Positions 7,974 to 17,869 of a stretch of 38,479 bases of DNA are shown here, in pieces. The translations under genes and the position numbers were made by a program. Below the pieces are notes generated by a model. It was given only the letters and a program-made list of their open reading frames with translations. It did not search any database and was not told the DNA's origin. Every line of letters begins with the position of its first letter. Within the stretch, counting starts at the first letter, position 1. The DNA is from Vulcanococcus limneticus LL (GTDB lineage: Bacteria; Cyanobacteriota; Cyanobacteriia; PCC-6307; Cyanobiaceae): contig NZ_NQLA01000029.1 in NCBI RefSeq assembly GCF_002252705.1, positions 1-38,479 of the forward strand, given 5' to 3'.

Positions 7974-8246
7974 TCAGCCGGGTTCGTTCGGCCGGGTCTT
8001 CTGTTCGCTGTCGTCGCCAAAGCGCACGGTCAGCAGGTCGTCGCGGGTCAGCTCTCCATCCGCATCCAGCAGCTCAGGGTGGATGGTGAGACGGCCGGTG
8101 CGATCGCCCGTCGGCGGGCTGGGGCGATCCCCCGGGCGGGGTACGGCGCTATAGCCGCGGCTCATCACCTTGAACGCCTGCCACAGCAGTGCCAGAAAGC
8201 AGATCCCGTAGAGCAGGGGCAGCAGTTGGGAAACGATCGCGGGCAT
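7974..8246 (-). CDS. DUF2973 small membrane protein
   Basis: A 90-residue protein. The N-terminus is one membrane helix (IVSQLLPLLYGICFLALLW, residues 3-21), followed by QAFKVMSRGYSAV and a soluble tail containing the family hallmark HPELLDADGELTRDDLLTVRFGD, here split by nothing. This matches DUF2973, a cyanobacterial family of unknown function. I placed the start at the ATG at 8246, directly before the helix; a longer reading to 8375 would add a basic, low-complexity leader. It is divergent from htrA, with 189 bases between starts. The neighbourhood does not explain its role. Confidence 0.8.
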   Translation of the reverse strand: MPAIVSQLLPLLYGICFLALLWQAFKVMSRGYSAVPRPGDRPSPPTGDRTGRLTIHPELLDADGELTRDDLLTVRFGDDSEQKTRPNEPG

Positions 8247-8321
8247 GGCAGGGGAGGCGAAGGCAGCTGGGGGGCGGCAGTGCGGACGGCTGCGGCGGTG
8301 GCGAGGCTGATGCTGTGATGT

Positions 8322-8357
8322 CGCCATCATCGCGCCGATCCGGCCGAGGTGATGGCG
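8322..8357. promoter_or_regulatory. 8-bp inverted repeat in the DUF2973/htrA divergent region
   Basis: CGCCATCA (8322-8329) and TGATGGCG (8350-8357) are perfect inverted copies separated by 20 bases. They could be an operator or an RNA hairpin for either divergent gene. No T-run follows, so it is not an obvious terminator. Confidence 0.35.
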
Positions 8358-8403
8358 GAGATCCGGCCCCTTCACGGGGCTTCCCCTGGCCGGCGAGGGC
8401 TCC

Positions 8404-8409
8404 TACGGT
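8404..8409 (+). promoter_or_regulatory. possible -10 element for htrA
   Basis: TACGGT fits the loose TANNNT -10 pattern of cyanobacterial promoters and lies 26 bases before the htrA ATG, which would give a leader of about 20 bases. No good -35 is seen at the usual spacing. Confidence 0.3.
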
Positions 8410-8435
8410 CCTGACCGAGCGTTTCCGTTGGCTTG

Positions 8436-9557
<1,122 letters not shown>

Positions 9558-9578
<21 letters not shown>

Positions 9579-9824
9579 GCTGGGGCCCTCGGGCTGCTCC
9601 GGCAGGTTCGAGAGCAGGGCCGCCGGATCCACCCCGAAGCCGGGCGGGCCGTTGAGCTGCTGCCGCATCACCCACTGGGTGGCGGCCCTCTGGCTTTGCC
9701 AGGCCTGGAGCAGCTGCTTGGCCAGGCCCTGCAGGGTTTCCAGGTCGGCGGTGGACTCGATGACGCGGTTCATCCGCTCCAGCTCGAATTGCTGGCCGAG
9801 GCTGAGGGCGAGCGGTTCTGTCAT
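9558..9824 (-). CDS. small NblA-like/conserved cyanobacterial protein
   Basis: An 88-residue soluble protein from ATG 9824. The N-terminal half reads [19 protein letters not shown], followed by a predicted helix pair with LKQ and [17 protein letters not shown]; the last 30 residues are Pro/Gly-rich. The pattern LSL-x-QQF-x(n), then a second helix with an R-rich stretch, recalls the phycobilisome-degradation adaptor NblA (LSLEQQF...VRE). The match is partial and the protein is longer than usual NblA (about 60 residues), so the resemblance is only a suggestion. I believe close relatives exist in marine Synechococcus as a conserved hypothetical. It converges on htrA. Confidence 0.7.
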
Positions 9825-9950
9825 GGCGGGCAACGCGACGGACTCTGAAACCGTCCCAACGCTACGAAGTGTTTCTGGTCACCGCGTATCCGTCGCCACC
9901 GGGCTAGGTGGTTTCTGTCAGGTTTCACGCACTGGCGCGCCCGCTCCGGC

Positions 9951-10139
9951 TCAGGCCTCCTCCCGCAGGATCTCCACGCAGCGGGTCACGCACTCGCCAT
10001 CGTCGATCGAGCAGGAGGTGATGCACTCGAAATAGGTGCTCACCGCGTCGTTGCTGGGATGCGAGCCGCCTAGGTCGTTGCGCCCAGGGTCCGGGTTGGA
10101 CGCGAACGGCTCGGCGAAATAGCCAAACAAGGTGCCCAT
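9951..10139 (-). CDS. small conserved cysteine-rich protein, twin CX3C
   Basis: A 62-residue protein from ATG. The first half is Asn/Pro/Gly-rich (PFASNPDPGRNDLGGSHPSN). The second half is CITSC, six residues, then CVTRC, that is two CX3C motifs in a likely helical hairpin, followed by VEILREEA. Twin CX3C hairpins are known in small metal- or disulfide-binding proteins. I think it is a conserved picocyanobacterial hypothetical but cannot name a family. There is no signal peptide. The 150 bases between this gene and the ABC-F gene hold no other gene. Confidence 0.72.
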   Translation of the reverse strand: MGTLFGYFAEPFASNPDPGRNDLGGSHPSNDAVSTYFECITSCSIDDGECVTRCVEILREEA

Positions 10140-10288
10140 GGCCCGGTGCGCAAGCTGGTGATGTCAGCCTATGCAGACACAGCGGGCGGGTCCAGGGAAA
10201 TGGGTCTTCCTGCCTAGGGCTCTGTGAAGTTGTTTGTGCGGCCCTGGTCTGGGGCCAGTCCTGGCTGGGATTGGGCCCCCGTGGGGGA

Positions 10289-12016
10289 TCAGGCCGCGGC
10301 GGCCTTGCGGGCGGCCTCCTTGGCCTTCTGCTTCTCGCGGTTGGCCTTGCGCTTGACCTCGGCTTCGGCGGCCAGGCGTTGCGCTTCCGCCTCAGCGGCC
10401 TCCTCGGCCTTCTTCTCCTGGAAATAGGCGTAGTCGCCGCGGTAGAGCACCAGCTCGCCGTCGCGCAGCTCCACGATCTTGTTGGCCACCCGCGAGATGA
10501 AATAGCGGTCGTGGCTCACCACCAGGGCCGCCCCCTCGTACTCCATCAGGGCGTCCTCGAGCATCTGCTTGGCGGGGATGTCGAGGTGGTTGGTGGGTTC
10601 ATCCAGCACCAGGAGGTTGCAGGGGCTGAGCAGCATCAGGGCCAGGGCCAGGCGGGCCTTCTCGCCGCCGCTGAGCTTGCCCACCTCCTTGAACACCGCG
10701 TCGTTGCTGAAGCAGAAGCTGCCCAGCAGCGAGCGCACCTGGGTCTGGGTCCAGTCGGGTACCGCCTCGAACAGGGTGTCGATCACGGTCTTGGAGAGAT
10801 CGAGGGCCTCGGCCTGGTTCTGCTCGAAGTAGCCGGCGATCACGTTGTGCTCCCCCAGGGCGGCACGGCCCTCGTCGGGGATTTCCGTGCCCATCACCAG
10901 CCGCAGCAGGGTGGATTTGCCGGCGCCGTTGGGCCCTACGAAGGCGATGCGGTCGCCCCGCTCCACCTCCAGGTTGGCCTCGAGGAACAGGATCTTGTCG
11001 CCGTAGCTGTGGGTGAGCTCCTCGATCACCGCGATCTGGCGGCCGCTGCGGGGCGCCGGCGGGAACTGGAAGCGGGGGCCGCCCAGGGTCTCGATCGGCG
11101 CTTCGATCCGCTCCACCTTGTCGAGCAGCTTCTCGCGGCTCTTGGCCTGGGTGGAGCGGGTGGCGCTGGCGCGGAAGCGGTCGATGTAGGCCTGCTGGGT
11201 GGCCAGTTCCTTCTGCTGGCGCTCGAAGGCCGACTGGCTGGCCTCGCGCTCGAGCGCCTTCTGCTCCAGGTGCTGGCTGTAGTTGCCCAGGTAGCAGCGC
11301 GACACGCCCCGCTCCGTCTCCACGATCTGGTTGCAGACCCGATCGAGGAAGGCCCTGTCGTGGCTGATCACCACCAGGGGCACGCTCTGCTTGCAGAGGT
11401 AGTCCTCCAGCCACTGGATCGTCTCCACATCCAGGTGGTTGGTGGGCTCATCCAACAGCAGCAGATCGGGCTCCTGCAGCAGGATCTTGCCCAGGGCGAT
11501 GCGCATCTGCCAGCCGCCGGAGTAGTCGCCCACCAACAGCTCGGCGCCCTCGGAGGTGAAGCCGATCGTGGGCAGCAGCTTGTCGATGCGTGCATCGAGT
11601 TCGTAGCCGTGCAGCGATTCGAAGCGACTGTGTAGCCGGCCCAGTTCGTGGATCAGTTCATCGAGGTGGTCGGGATCGTTGGCGGCCTGTTCGCTGGCCA
11701 TCGCCTCCTCCACCTCGCGCTGGCGGTTGAGCACGGTGGCGGCCTCGCCGAAGGCCTGGAACAGTTCCTGTCGCACCGTGCGGCGCACGTCCACGTCGAA
11801 CTCCTGCTGGAGATACACGATGCGGGGATCGCCCTGCTTCACCACCTGGCCGCTGGTGGGCTCCTCCAGACCGGCGATGATCCGCATCTGGGTGGACTTA
11901 CCGGCGCCATTCACGCCCACCAGGCCGATGCGATCGCCTGCCTTCACCTCCCAGGTGATATCCCGCAGAACCTCGCCGGTGGGGTAGATCTTCGAGACGC
12001 GTTCGAGGCGGAGCAC
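10289..12016 (-). CDS. ABC-F family ATPase (translation factor type)
   Basis: A 575-residue protein with two ABC ATPase domains and no membrane segments. Domain 1 has Walker A GVNGAGKST (about 34-42), signature YSGGWQMR and Walker B LLLLDEPTNHLD. Domain 2 has GPNGAGKST, signature LSGGEKAR and LLVLDEPTNHLD. The linker between them (about 235-310) is charged and helical, as in ABC-F proteins that bind the ribosomal E site. The C-terminus is a Lys/Glu/Ala-rich coiled tail. I chose GTG 12016, giving MLRLERVSKIYPTG, which starts at the domain; the longer reading to 12103 adds a Pro-rich leader. ABC-F proteins regulate translation or rescue stalled ribosomes; the subfamily (EttA, Uup, YheS-like) is not settled here. 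Confidence 0.9.
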   Translation of the reverse strand: MLRLERVSKIYPTGEVLRDITWEVKAGDRIGLVGVNGAGKSTQMRIIAGLEEPTSGQVVKQGDPRIVYLQQEFDVDVRRTVRQELFQAFGEAATVLNRQREVEEAMASEQAANDPDHLDELIHELGRLHSRFESLHGYELDARIDKLLPTIGFTSEGAELLVGDYSGGWQMRIALGKILLQEPDLLLLDEPTNHLDVETIQWLEDYLCKQSVPLVVISHDRAFLDRVCNQIVETERGVSRCYLGNYSQHLEQKALEREASQSAFERQQKELATQQAYIDRFRASATRSTQAKSREKLLDKVERIEAPIETLGGPRFQFPPAPRSGRQIAVIEELTHSYGDKILFLEANLEVERGDRIAFVGPNGAGKSTLLRLVMGTEIPDEGRAALGEHNVIAGYFEQNQAEALDLSKTVIDTLFEAVPDWTQTQVRSLLGSFCFSNDAVFKEVGKLSGGEKARLALALMLLSPCNLLVLDEPTNHLDIPAKQMLEDALMEYEGAALVVSHDRYFISRVANKIVELRDGELVLYRGDYAYFQEKKAEEAAEAEAQRLAAEAEVKRKANREKQKAKEAARKAAAA

Positions 12017-12230
12017 GGGGGTCGTATCGGTAGGGCGATCGGTCGGTGGGCCTGGAGGATGGCCACCCTGCCGGCTGGCAGGTCCGCAGGGGGAGGCCGG
12101 CATCGCGGCCTGGGGGTCAGGGCCGCCGCATGGTCAGGGCCGCCACAAACCGTTGCAGAAGGTCATCATCCCCCCTGGCCGGCAGACTGGCCGTTCCGAT
12201 CCGTCCGGTTCGCCGCCGGTCCGCCCCCGC

Positions 12231-12548
12231 GTGACATCCCCGGAGCGCCTCAAGCGCGTTGAACTGGTGAAGCGGTTGGAGCAGGTGGCCGCCCTCGTGT
12301 CGGCCGCGGGCCTCGCGATCGTGAGCTACTGGCTGTTCTTCAGCTGGATGGGGGAGGACCGCCGCTCCCGGCCGACCCACTCCGCCAGTCCGGCGCCCTT
12401 CGCAGCCCTAGAGACCGCCGCGGGCCTTCACCAGCCACTGTTTGCTCTCGGGGTCATCGAGGGACGCGATGTGGGCCCGGATCGCCTCGACGTCCACCGG
12501 CAGGCCCCAGCTCTCGCCGAGGGCGGCGATCCGGGCCAGGGTGCCTGA
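12231..12548 (+). CDS. putative small membrane protein, doubtful C-terminus
   Basis: From a GTG at 12231 the frame reads a basic helix (SPERLKRVELVKRLEQ), then one clear membrane segment (VAALVSAAGLAIVSYWLFF) and GEDRR. That first 50-residue part looks like a real single-pass protein. The last 45 residues lie antisense to the gene at 12408-12680 and read as low-complexity sequence, so the C-terminus is suspicious. It may be a real small gene with an overlapping tail, or one whose original stop was lost. No family recognised. Confidence 0.45.
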   Translation: MTSPERLKRVELVKRLEQVAALVSAAGLAIVSYWLFFSWMGEDRRSRPTHSASPAPFAALETAAGLHQPLFALGVIEGRDVGPDRLDVHRQAPALAEGGDPGQGA

Positions 12549-12680
12549 GGGGTCCTGCAGGGCCTGGCGGAACAGCTCCTGGGTCAGGGCCTGATCGCTG
12601 CTGATGCGCTCGTAGAGCTGGGCGGCGAGCTGGGCGGCCTGATCCGAGGGGGCGCCGGTGGAGGGATGGCCTGCGGTCAT
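12408..12680 (-). CDS. small conserved protein, Nif11-like region
   Basis: A 90-residue soluble protein from ATG. The core reads AAQLYERISSDQALTQELF, then a short loop, GTLARIAALGESWGLPVD and VEAIRAHIASLDD. The order of an alpha-helical block with D-x-x-L, an alanine-rich second helix and a W-G-L-P-V turn resembles Nif11 leader domains (D-x-x-L...A-x-x-x-G-x-x-V). No lanthipeptide synthetase or other modifying enzyme is in the window, so a precursor role is not supported. The tail KQWLVKARGGL is not a double-glycine cleavage site followed by a core peptide, only an end. Function unknown. Confidence 0.65.
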   Translation of the reverse strand: MTAGHPSTGAPSDQAAQLAAQLYERISSDQALTQELFRQALQDPSGTLARIAALGESWGLPVDVEAIRAHIASLDDPESKQWLVKARGGL

Positions 12681-12760
12681 GGCGGGGCTTGGGCTCTGGC
12701 GTCACCTTATGCAGCTCGCCTGGGGCTGGAGACGCTTCGTGGCGCTTGTTGATGCGGCGC

Positions 12761-13063
12761 TCAGGCGGCCCGCTGGTCGCTCGCCTCGCCGCCGGCTGCG
12801 GGGGGCTCCATGCTGCGGGCATCCAGGCAAAGCACCTTGCGCAGCTCGGCGTAGTTGGCGGCCTGGGTGGTGCGCCCCTCCTGCTGGGCCCCGAATTCGG
12901 CCCGTTGCAGCACGTGGTGCAGGTGGGTCAGCAGGTAGGTGCTGATCACGGCCGAAACCAGCACGTCGCTCGTTTCGGCGCTCTTCGGGGCGCGTTGCTC
13001 CAGGTGTGTCTTGGCCGGGCGCTTTCCGGGGGCCGGGGCCCCGGCAGACGGGGACGTCGCCAT
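12761..13063 (-). CDS. conserved hypothetical protein divergent from RHH gene
   Basis: A 100-residue protein from ATG. After a 20-residue Pro/Ala-rich leader come helical blocks: THLEQRAPKSAETSDVLV, then SAVISTYLLTHLHHVLQRAEF and QAANYAELRKVLCLDAR. The second block is partly hydrophobic and may be a helix of a small helical bundle rather than a membrane segment, since it contains three His. The gene shares a 95-base divergent control region with the ribbon-helix-helix gene. No family recognised. The arrangement could be a regulator and its target, or unrelated neighbours. Confidence 0.65.
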   Translation of the reverse strand: MATSPSAGAPAPGKRPAKTHLEQRAPKSAETSDVLVSAVISTYLLTHLHHVLQRAEFGAQQEGRTTQAANYAELRKVLCLDARSMEPPAAGGEASDQRAA

Positions 13064-13097
13064 CGGGGGAGGGCAGGACTGCCGCTACCTTACTGCT

Positions 13098-13108
13098 GGA
13101 TACTATCC
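13098..13108. promoter_or_regulatory. 11-bp palindrome overlapping divergent -10-like hexamers
   Basis: GGATACTATCC is a perfect palindrome around a central C, in the 95-base gap between divergent starts. It contains TACTAT (13101-13106, plus) and TAGTAT (complement of 13100-13105, minus), each matching 4 of 6 bases of the -10 consensus. A protein bound here would block both genes. TATCCG recurs at 13104-13109 and 13134-13139, 30 bases apart. Confidence 0.5.
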
Positions 13109-13124
13109 GCAACAGCCTCGGTAC

Positions 13125-13134
13125 ACTCCGGAGT
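13125..13134. promoter_or_regulatory. 10-bp palindrome ACTCCGGAGT, second candidate operator
   Basis: ACTCCGGAGT is a perfect palindrome located 24 bases before the ATG of the ribbon-helix-helix gene. Together with the palindrome at 13098-13108 it forms a pair of candidate binding sites, about 27 bases centre to centre. RHH proteins commonly bind short repeated or palindromic operators in their own promoters, so autoregulation is plausible. Confidence 0.4.
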
Positions 13135-13158
13135 ATCCGGTCCGCCCTCTGCAGCTCC

Positions 13159-13470
13159 ATGGCCACCCGCCAGACCTCCTCGAGCGGCCGGCCCAAGTCG
13201 CCCCGGATCCAGGTGGTGCTGCCCGAGGAGCTCTGTGACCGCCTCGCGGCCATGGCCGAGGCGGAGGCGCGCACGGTGAGCAACATGGCGCGGGTGCTGA
13301 TCCAGCAGGGGCTGGACCGCTTCGAGCGCCAGCAGCGGACGGGGCCGTCTGAGCTGCCGGTCGCCGGCCTCGGGGGCTTCCGGGCGGTTCTGGAGCAGCA
13401 GGGTCAGGAGGAGCCACGCCGCCTGCGGGGGGCTCCCAGGCGCCTGCGGCTGCAGCGGCCGCGGGCCTGA
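13159..13470 (+). CDS. ribbon-helix-helix (CopG-like) DNA-binding protein
   Basis: A 103-residue protein. Residues 15-55 have the RHH pattern: a short beta strand (PRIQVVLP), then two helices (EELCDRLAAMAEAEAR and TVSNMARVLIQQGLDRFE) joined by the R-T-V-S turn typical of CopG/Arc domains. The tail after residue 60 is Gln/Arg-rich and probably disordered. I chose ATG 13159 because the upstream in-frame reading is unlike protein. It is divergent from a 100-aa unknown with palindromes between them. RHH proteins are often antitoxins or repressors; no toxin gene lies next to it on the same strand. Confidence 0.8.
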   Translation: MATRQTSSSGRPKSPRIQVVLPEELCDRLAAMAEAEARTVSNMARVLIQQGLDRFERQQRTGPSELPVAGLGGFRAVLEQQGQEEPRRLRGAPRRLRLQRPRA

Positions 13471-13536
13471 GTGCGGTGAGTTGCGTGCCCTCGACGCGGG
13501 CTGGCTGCCGGCGTTCAGGCGGGCCGGGCGCTGGGT

Positions 13537-14697
13537 TCAGCCCGGCCGGGCGCACACCCCCAGCACGGCCGATCGCTGGGCCCCGGTGACCGAGGCCAGC
13601 GAGCCCGGATGGCCGAGCTGGTGCCACCAGGCCAGCAGGGCGAAGGCCAGGGCCTCGCGCTCGCTCGCGCCGATGCCCAGCTCCGTCAACGGCCGCACCC
13701 ACAGGCCGCGGCAGCGGCGCCGCAACTGCTCCAGCAGCAGCCCGTTGCGGGACCCGCCCCCAGCCACAAGCAGCTCCAGCGGCGTCGTCGGTGTCTGGGC
13801 CAGGTCCTGGGCTACCACCGCGGCGCTGAAGGCGGTGAGGCTGGCCAGTGCATCGGCGGGCTCCAGCGGGCCGGCTCCGCCGCCTCGGGCTGTGGCGCCG
13901 GCCTCCAGCTCACGGAGGCGCCGCTCCAGATCGGAGGCGCCGAACAGCTCGCGGCCGGTGGACTTGGGCGGCCGCTGCTGCAGGTAGGGCTCCTGCAGCC
14001 AGCGCTGGATCAGGGCCTCGTCGACCCGGCCGCGGCGGGCCCAGGTCCCATCGGCATCGAAGCTCTGGCGGCCGCCGCTGAACCGCTGCACCGCCAGGTC
14101 CAGCAGGGTGTTGCCAGGGCCGCAGTCCCAGCCGAGCACAGGTGCCCCCCGATCGGGACCGCTGGCGGGTGGCAGCAGGGTGAGGTTGGCGATGCCCCCC
14201 AGGTTGAGCAGGGCGCGCCAGCCGCCGATCGGTGGCAGCAGGGCGGCGTCGGCCGCCGGCACCAGCGGCGCCCCCTGACCGCCCAGGGCCAGATCGGCGG
14301 CGCGGAAGTTGTACACCACGGGGATGTTCAGCAGATGGGCCAGCAGCGGACCCTGCAGCAGCTGCCAGCTGGCGCCGCGTCGCCCCTGCGCGGGGGGACG
14401 GTGCCAGAGGGTCTGGCCGTGGCAGCCCACCAGTTGGGCACGGCCATCCGGATCACAGCGCCGTGCCGCCTCAGCCTGGGCCTCGGTGACGGCCTCGGCC
14501 AGCTCCAACAGGTCGGCGGCTGGTATGCGCTCCCCCTGACCGACGGCGATCACCTGGCGGCGCAGCCCATCGGGGTAGGGGCTGGCGGCACTGGCGAGCA
14601 GGCGCCAGCGGGGCCGCTGCGGCGGGCCGTCGAACTGGACCAGTACCGCATCCACGCCATCGGCGCTGGTGCCGCTCATCAGACCCAGAACCCGCAT
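13537..14697 (-). CDS. anmK: anhydro-N-acetylmuramic acid kinase
   Basis: AnmK phosphorylates 1,6-anhydro-MurNAc while opening its ring, returning cell-wall turnover products to the cytoplasmic pool. The N-terminus MRVLGLMSGTSADGVDAVL carries the family GTS-x-DG-x-D motif. Later blocks include VGCHGQTLWHRPP, NFRAADLALGGQGAPLVP with the catalytic Asp region, LLNLGGIANLTLLP, GWDCGPGNTLLD and LLVAGGGSRNGLL near the C-terminus. At 386 residues it is the usual length. It starts at ATG on the far side of a terminator that ends the peroxiredoxin gene, so it is a separate unit. Confidence 0.95.
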   Translation of the reverse strand: MRVLGLMSGTSADGVDAVLVQFDGPPQRPRWRLLASAASPYPDGLRRQVIAVGQGERIPAADLLELAEAVTEAQAEAARRCDPDGRAQLVGCHGQTLWHRPPAQGRRGASWQLLQGPLLAHLLNIPVVYNFRAADLALGGQGAPLVPAADAALLPPIGGWRALLNLGGIANLTLLPPASGPDRGAPVLGWDCGPGNTLLDLAVQRFSGGRQSFDADGTWARRGRVDEALIQRWLQEPYLQQRPPKSTGRELFGASDLERRLRELEAGATARGGGAGPLEPADALASLTAFSAAVVAQDLAQTPTTPLELLVAGGGSRNGLLLEQLRRRCRGLWVRPLTELGIGASEREALAFALLAWWHQLGHPGSLASVTGAQRSAVLGVCARPG

Positions 14698-14739
14698 GGC
14701 GCCTTGCCCTGTTGGGGCCGGTTATAGGAGCTGGCCAGC

Positions 14740-14769
14740 AAAAAGCCCCCAGGCCTGAGGCTGGGGGCT
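14740..14769 (-). terminator. intrinsic terminator after the 1-Cys peroxiredoxin gene
   Basis: On the minus strand AGCCCCCAG and CTGGGGGCT form a perfect 9-bp stem (14744-14752 with 14761-14769) around an 8-base loop, followed by a T-run (A-run 14740-14744 on the plus strand). It sits 50 bases past the stop at 14819 and before anmK. Confidence 0.85.
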
Positions 14770-14818
14770 GTGGTTCAGCCCGAGGGCCCGGATCTGCAGA
14801 CGCCCCTTGGGGCGCCGC

Positions 14819-15454
14819 TCACTTGTTGGGTTGGGGGGTGGTGCGCAGGTAGGGCTTGATCTCGGTGACGCCCTTGGGGAACTTGGCGCGGGCGTCCTCG
14901 GTGGAGATCGAGGGCACCACCACCACGTCGTCGCCGTCCTTCCAGTTCACCGGGGTGGCCACCTGGTGGTACTCGGTGAGCTGCAGGGAATCGATCACCC
15001 GCAGGATCTCATCGAAGTTGCGGCCAGTGCTGGCGGGGTAGGTGATCTGCAGACGCAGTTTTTTGTTCGGGTCGATGATGAACACCGAGCGCACCGTGAG
15101 GTTGTTGAGGGCGTTGGGGTGGATCAGGGTGTAGAGATCGCTCACCTTCTTGTCGGCATCCGCGAGGATCGGGTAGTCGACGTTGGTGTGCTGGGTCTCG
15201 TTGATGTCGTTGATCCAGCCCTTGTGGCTCTCGGCCGTGTCCACGCTCAGGGCGATGGTCTTGACGTTGCGCTTCTCCCACTCGGGGCGCAGGCGCGACA
15301 CTTCACCCAGCTCGGTGGTGCAGACCGGGGTGTAGTCGGCGGGGTGGGAGAACAGCACGACCCAGCTGTCGCCGGCCCAGTCGTAGAAGCTGATGGGGCC
15401 CAGCTGCGAGTCCTGGGTGAAATCGGGAACGGTATCGCCGAGAAGCAGTGCCAT
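14819..15454 (-). CDS. 1-Cys peroxiredoxin (Prx6 type)
   Basis: A cytoplasmic thiol peroxidase of 211 residues that reduces hydrogen peroxide and organic hydroperoxides. The peroxidatic Cys is Cys45 in PADYTPVCTTELGE; the active-site Arg is within the later TVRSVFIIDP block. The long C-terminal domain (NWKDGDDVVVVPSIS...KPYLRTTP) is typical of Prx6 and absent from PrxQ. There is no second conserved Cys near a resolving position. I chose ATG 15454, which starts right at the domain (ALLLGDTVPDF). It lies 93 bases downstream of hflX on the same strand and has its own terminator. Confidence 0.93.
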   Translation of the reverse strand: MALLLGDTVPDFTQDSQLGPISFYDWAGDSWVVLFSHPADYTPVCTTELGEVSRLRPEWEKRNVKTIALSVDTAESHKGWINDINETQHTNVDYPILADADKKVSDLYTLIHPNALNNLTVRSVFIIDPNKKLRLQITYPASTGRNFDEILRVIDSLQLTEYHQVATPVNWKDGDDVVVVPSISTEDARAKFPKGVTEIKPYLRTTPQPNK

Positions 15455-15547
15455 GGCCGGGTCGGGCGTACGGGTAACCAACGGCAGTGATGCTGCCATG
15501 CCAGCCAGGCCCGTCGCTGTGTGCCGGACCTCCCCATGTGGCGATCG

Positions 15548-17193
<1,646 letters not shown>

Positions 17194-17197
<4 letters not shown>

Positions 17198-17865
17198 GGC
17201 TCGCCGGCCCCATGGGGAGGCGGGATCGCCGGTCGGGGCCGGCGGATCAGCAGGGGCCGCACCCCGGCGGCCCGGGCGCCGGCCTCATCCTCGGGGCTGT
17301 CGCCCACATGCCAGACCGCACCTGGCTCCAGGCCCAGGGCCTCCAGGGCCAGCTGAAACGGCCGTGGATCCGGCTTGGCGGCCCCCGCCGCGCTCGATAC
17401 CACCACCACCTCAAAGGCGCTGGCGATACCGAGGCCCTTCAGCAGACCCGGGAGGCGTTGGTCGAAGTTGCTGACCACCGCAAGCTTGAGGCCGCGCTGG
17501 CGCCATGTCTCCAGGGGGCCGGCCACGTCGGCGTAGGCGTGCCACAGATCCGGCTCGGCGAAGCGGTCGAACAGCTCGCCGGCGAGCTGGGGCGGCAGGG
17601 GCTCCGCCTGGCCGCAGGCCGCGAAGACCTCGGCGATCCGCTCGCCCCACCAGCCCCGCTCCGCCGCCAGCAGCTCAGGTCCCTCCAGGCCAGGAAAGGC
17701 CAGCGGTGGGGCCTGGCGGTAGACGGCTGGGAACACCCGATCCAGGGCGCCGGCGTCCACGGCGAGGCCGTGGCTGGCCGCCAGCTCGCTGTAGACCGCG
17801 CCCACCGAGCGGCGCAGGCCGATCAGGGTGCCCATGGCATCGAGCAGCAGGCCCCGGGGTGCCAC
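17194..17865 (-). CDS. HAD-like hydrolase lacking the second motif I Asp
   Basis: A 223-residue HAD-IA protein from GTG. Motif I is LLLDAMGTLIG: the nucleophile Asp9 is present but Met11 replaces the usual second Asp. Motif II is VVSNFDQRL, the Lys motif AAKPDPRPFQ and motif IV VGDSPEDEAGARAAG. The cap between motifs I and II (about 20-90) is helical. HDHD3-like members also depart from DxD in motif I, so it may act differently from ordinary phosphatases. It is placed between the NDH-2-like gene (4 bases upstream) and hflX (ATGA overlap), so these three are likely cotranscribed. Substrate unknown. Confidence 0.82.
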
Positions 17866-17869
17866 GGCC

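Noticed and set aside
10274-10290. GC-rich hairpin next to the ABC-F stop as a terminator
   Set aside because: The stem is mostly C/G runs overlapping the last codons and has no T-run on the minus strand, so I did not call it.
10271-11635. Plus-strand frame of 454 codons opposite the ABC-F gene
   Set aside because: Antisense to a clear two-domain ATPase; Leu/Gly/Ala-rich with no domain order.
12761-13470. Toxin-antitoxin system
   Set aside because: The RHH gene resembles an antitoxin, but the partner is divergent, not an adjacent same-strand toxin, and the 100-aa protein has no toxin motif I can see.
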